A stretch of DNA of 64,000 bases from Methanofollis aquaemaris (GTDB taxonomy: Archaea; Halobacteriota; Methanomicrobia; Methanomicrobiales; Methanofollaceae). Location of the stretch: the NCBI RefSeq assembly GCF_017357525.1, contig NZ_CP036172.1, positions 2,268,561 through 2,332,560 on the forward strand. The letters are read 5' to 3'. Position numbers and translations under genes: made by a program. The number at the start of each line of letters is the position of its first letter. The stretch's first letter is position 1. Under the pieces are notes generated by a model. That model did no database searches and was not told the DNA's origin. It saw only the letters and a program-made list of their open reading frames with translations. Of this stretch, positions 61,806 through 64,000 are shown in pieces.

Positions 61806-64000
61806 ATGAATGGAGAAACCGGGATCGGGGTGGTGGGATGGGGGAGCGAACTCCCCCTCTTCAGGGAGGCGGCCGCGGCCCTCGGCCTCTCTCTCCGTGC
61901 ATGGGCCGTGAACGACCTGAAGGCGGACCCCGCCCTGCGGGCCGCATGCAGGAAGGCCCTCGGCGACGCAGCGCTCGTCCTTCTCCATCCGTCCGGCGAG
62001 GCATGGTGGGACGAGGTGATGGAGGGCCTGGGTGCCGGGACTCAGGTCGTCGCCTACGGCTACAACGACACCTACTGGAGCGTCTCGACAGTGTCGATGA
62101 GAGTCGTCGCCGCGCTGAACGCATATTATCTCTACGGCGGGGCAGAGAACATCAAGAATCTGCTCGCATCTGCGGCAAACGAGGTGCTGGGATGTGAGAT
62201 CCCTGTTGCCCCGCTCGAACCCACCCTCTGGGAGGGGATCTACCACCCCGACGCACCTGAGCCCTTTACATCCACCGCGGACTATCATGCATGGCGCCCC
62301 GGGCGTCACCGGCATACGGTCGGCCTCCTCTTCTCGCGGACCGCCTGGCTCACGAGGGATCTGGCGGTGGTCGACGGGATGATCCGGGAGTTCGAGCGGG
62401 ACTGCGATGTCATCCCGGTCTTCTGCTTCGGTACCGGCGACCGGGAGACCGGCGCCCTCTCCTCCGCCGCGGTCATCGAGACCTATCTTGCCGGTGAAGT
62501 CGACGCCCTCGTCGAGGCGAGGTCTTTCATCCATGCCGCGGACGCCGCGGCCTATGAGGCGTCGCTGACCGCGCTCGGCCTCCCGGTCATCCATCCTCTC
62601 GTCCTCTATCACACCACCGAAGAGGCATGGGCCTCGTCGCGCGACGGGATGGGGAGCAGCGAGTTGGGGTGGTGCGTCGCCCTCCCTGAGTTCCAGGGGA
62701 TGATCGAGATGCTCCCGGTGGGTGTCGCTGCTGCGGGTGACGACGCCTCTCATGTTCCTCTTCCTGAGAGGATCGGGAGGGTGGCCGACCGTGCCAGGGC
62801 CTGGATCGCCCTCCGGGATAAACCGCCAGCAGAGAGGAAGGTGGCGTTCATCCTCCACAACAAACCCTGCGCCTCGCTGGAAGGCGGCGTCGGCGCCGGC
62901 GCACACCTCGACACGCTGGAGAGCGTGGCACGCGTTCTCCAGGCGATGGCCGGTGCCGGGTACCGGGTGGAGGCTCCCGTTGACGGTGAGGAATTGATCA
63001 AAACCATCCTCTCCAGAAAGGCGTTGTCAGAGTTCAGGTGGACCTCGGTCGCCGGGATCGTGCAGAACGGCGGCGCCCTGGATATGATCGAATTAGATCG
63101 CTATATGCGCTGGTTCTCCTCCTTCCCTGAGACTGTCAGGCGGGAGATCGTCGAGGCATGGGGGCCGCCCCCCGGTGGAAAAGATGGTGTCCCGCCAGCG
63201 ATGGTCTACGATGGAAAGATCGTCGTCACCGGCGTGCTCTTCGGGAACGCCGTCGTCTGTGTCCAGCCAAAGCGCGGGTGTGCCGGGAGTCGGTGCGACG
63301 GCGAGGTCTGCCGGATCCTCCACAACCCCGAGATCCCGCCGACCCACCAGTACCTCGCCACCTACCGCTGGCTCGAGGAAGAGTTCGGCGCCGACGCCGT
63401 CGTCCATGTCGGCACCCACGGGAACCTTGAGTTCCTGCCCGGCAAGAGCGTCGCCCTCTCGGAGTCGTGCTATCCCGACCTTGTGATCCGGCGGATGCCG
63501 CACCTCTACATCTACAATGCCGACAACCCCCCGGAGGGCACGACCGCAAAACGGCGGGCATGCGCCACCCTCGTCGACCACGCCCAGGCGGCGATGGTGG
63601 AGAGCGGGCTGTACGGGTCGCTCAAAGAACTCGAACGGCAGATCGACGACTACCGCCGCGCCGAAGGTACGGACGGGGCGCGGGCGCACGCGCTGACGCA
63701 CACGATCCGCGACCTCATCGACGAGTGCGGGCTCGCCGAAGAGATAGGGCTTCCCCGCATGGAGGCGGCGGGTGCGCCCTTCGAGGAGATCGTCGCCGCG
63801 GTCGAGGACGTCCTCACCGCGACCTACGATGCCCGGATCCCGGACGGGATGCACATCTTCGGGGAGATGCCCGCGGGAGAGAGGAAGGCGGCATACATTG
63901 CGGCCATCATGCACCATGAGGGTCATCTCAGGGATGTCGTCCTGAGGATGATGGGCGCTGATCTCGAAAATGCCGGTCCCCCCCTCCTTGAGGAGGCGGA
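61806..64000 (+). CDS. cobN: Cobaltochelatase CobN-type large subunit (3' end outside window)
   Basis: The frame is open from ATG 61806 (or 61770 in frame) to the window end, giving at least 731 residues. The CobN/BchH signature GTHGNLEFLPGKSVALSE is around residues 538-555, with cysteines VCVQPKRGCAGSRCDGEVC, PTHQYLATYRWLEEEFGAD and YIYNADNPPEGTTAKRRA following. It inserts cobalt into the corrin ring, with ATP, in complex with ChlI/ChlD-type subunits not seen here. Directly downstream of the cbi operon. BchH-like or nickel-chelatase homologs are less likely given the context. Confidence 0.9.
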   Translation, partial: MNGETGIGVVGWGSELPLFREAAAALGLSLRAWAVNDLKADPALRAACRKALGDAALVLLHPSGEAWWDEVMEGLGAGTQVVAYGYNDTYWSVSTVSMRVVAALNAYYLYGGAENIKNLLASAANEVLGCEIPVAPLEPTLWEGIYHPDAPEPFTSTADYHAWRPGRHRHTVGLLFSRTAWLTRDLAVVDGMIREFERDCDVIPVFCFGTGDRETGALSSAAVIETYLAGEVDALVEARSFIHAADAAAYEASLTALGLPVIHPLVLYHTTEEAWASSRDGMGSSELGWCVALPEFQGMIEMLPVGVAAAGDDASHVPLPERIGRVADRARAWIALRDKPPAERKVAFILHNKPCASLEGGVGAGAHLDTLESVARVLQAMAGAGYRVEAPVDGEELIKTILSRKALSEFRWTSVAGIVQNGGALDMIELDRYMRWFSSFPETVRREIVEAWGPPPGGKDGVPPAMVYDGKIVVTGVLFGNAVVCVQPKRGCAGSRCDGEVCRILHNPEIPPTHQYLATYRWLEEEFGADAVVHVGTHGNLEFLPGKSVALSESCYPDLVIRRMPHLYIYNADNPPEGTTAKRRACATLVDHAQAAMVESGLYGSLKELERQIDDYRRAEGTDGARAHALTHTIRDLIDECGLAEEIGLPRMEAAGAPFEEIVAAVEDVLTATYDARIPDGMHIFGEMPAGERKAAYIAAIMHHEGHLRDVVLRMMGADLENAGPPLLEEA

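Overview
The window looks like part of the chromosome of a GC-rich, hydrogen-using methanogenic archaeon, most likely of the order Methanomicrobiales (Methanofollis/Methanoculleus-like). The order-level assignment is an inference. The evidence is methenyl-H4MPT cyclohydrolase (Mch), a methanopterin-pathway RFAP synthase, methanogenesis marker protein 12, a four-subunit pyruvate synthase, archaeal EF-1alpha, ribosomal proteins eS28/eL24/L7Ae/uS10, an Orc1/Cdc6 initiator, a CetZ-like tubulin, GGTGA-type ribosome binding sites and T-rich terminators.

Layout. 1-11.2 kb: CBS protein, seven-PAS histidine kinase, small orphan genes, tRNA-Val, a PH-like membrane protein, a nitroreductase, then mch, orc1/cdc6, a zinc-ribbon protein and a chorismate lyase-RFAP synthase fusion. 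11.6-15.1 kb: phosphoglycerate mutase with a small-export membrane protein, a sugar epimerase, and marker protein 12. 15.5-18.3 kb: porCDAB. 19-24.8 kb: threonine synthase, an overlapping marC-nitrilase-DUF457 operon, and two secreted or membrane proteins. 25.7-27 kb: rpl7ae-rps28e-rpl24e-ndk. 27-32 kb: a four-gene glycosylation-type operon. 32-34.4 kb: CetZ with a coiled-coil membrane protein. 35-40.3 kb: Agl23-like protein, rps10-tuf, a siroheme reductase-like protein, cobS. 41-49.8 kb: a five-gene operon in which a MacB-type ABC exporter is flanked by large DUF3344/CARDB/PEGA surface proteins. 50.3-55.9 kb: cobZ and cobT divergent, guaAa-YkgJ-TraB, a nitroreductase, and a PadR-type regulator. 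56-64 kb: cbiT-L-F-G-H-C-D-E, then cobN running off the window end.

Themes. Cofactor synthesis dominates: corrin ring construction, cobalt insertion (cobN), lower-ligand attachment (cobT, cobZ, cobS) and methanopterin. Carbon assimilation (por) and cell-surface biology make up much of the rest.

The most striking unexplained signal is a family of non-coding dispersed elements of about 0.25-0.55 kb, with some ten copies in 64 kb. Their ends are IS-like (GGCTCTGTTGAA), two copies have near-perfect 8-bp target duplications, and they share a GC hairpin core and an end hairpin whose stem sequence changes between subfamilies while pairing is kept. Most sit right behind T-tract terminators. Other points worth attention are the DUF3344/MacB/PEGA operon, the CetZ pair, the chorismate lyase-RFAP synthase fusion, and a 19-bp near-palindrome between the PadR-like regulator and the cobalamin operon.
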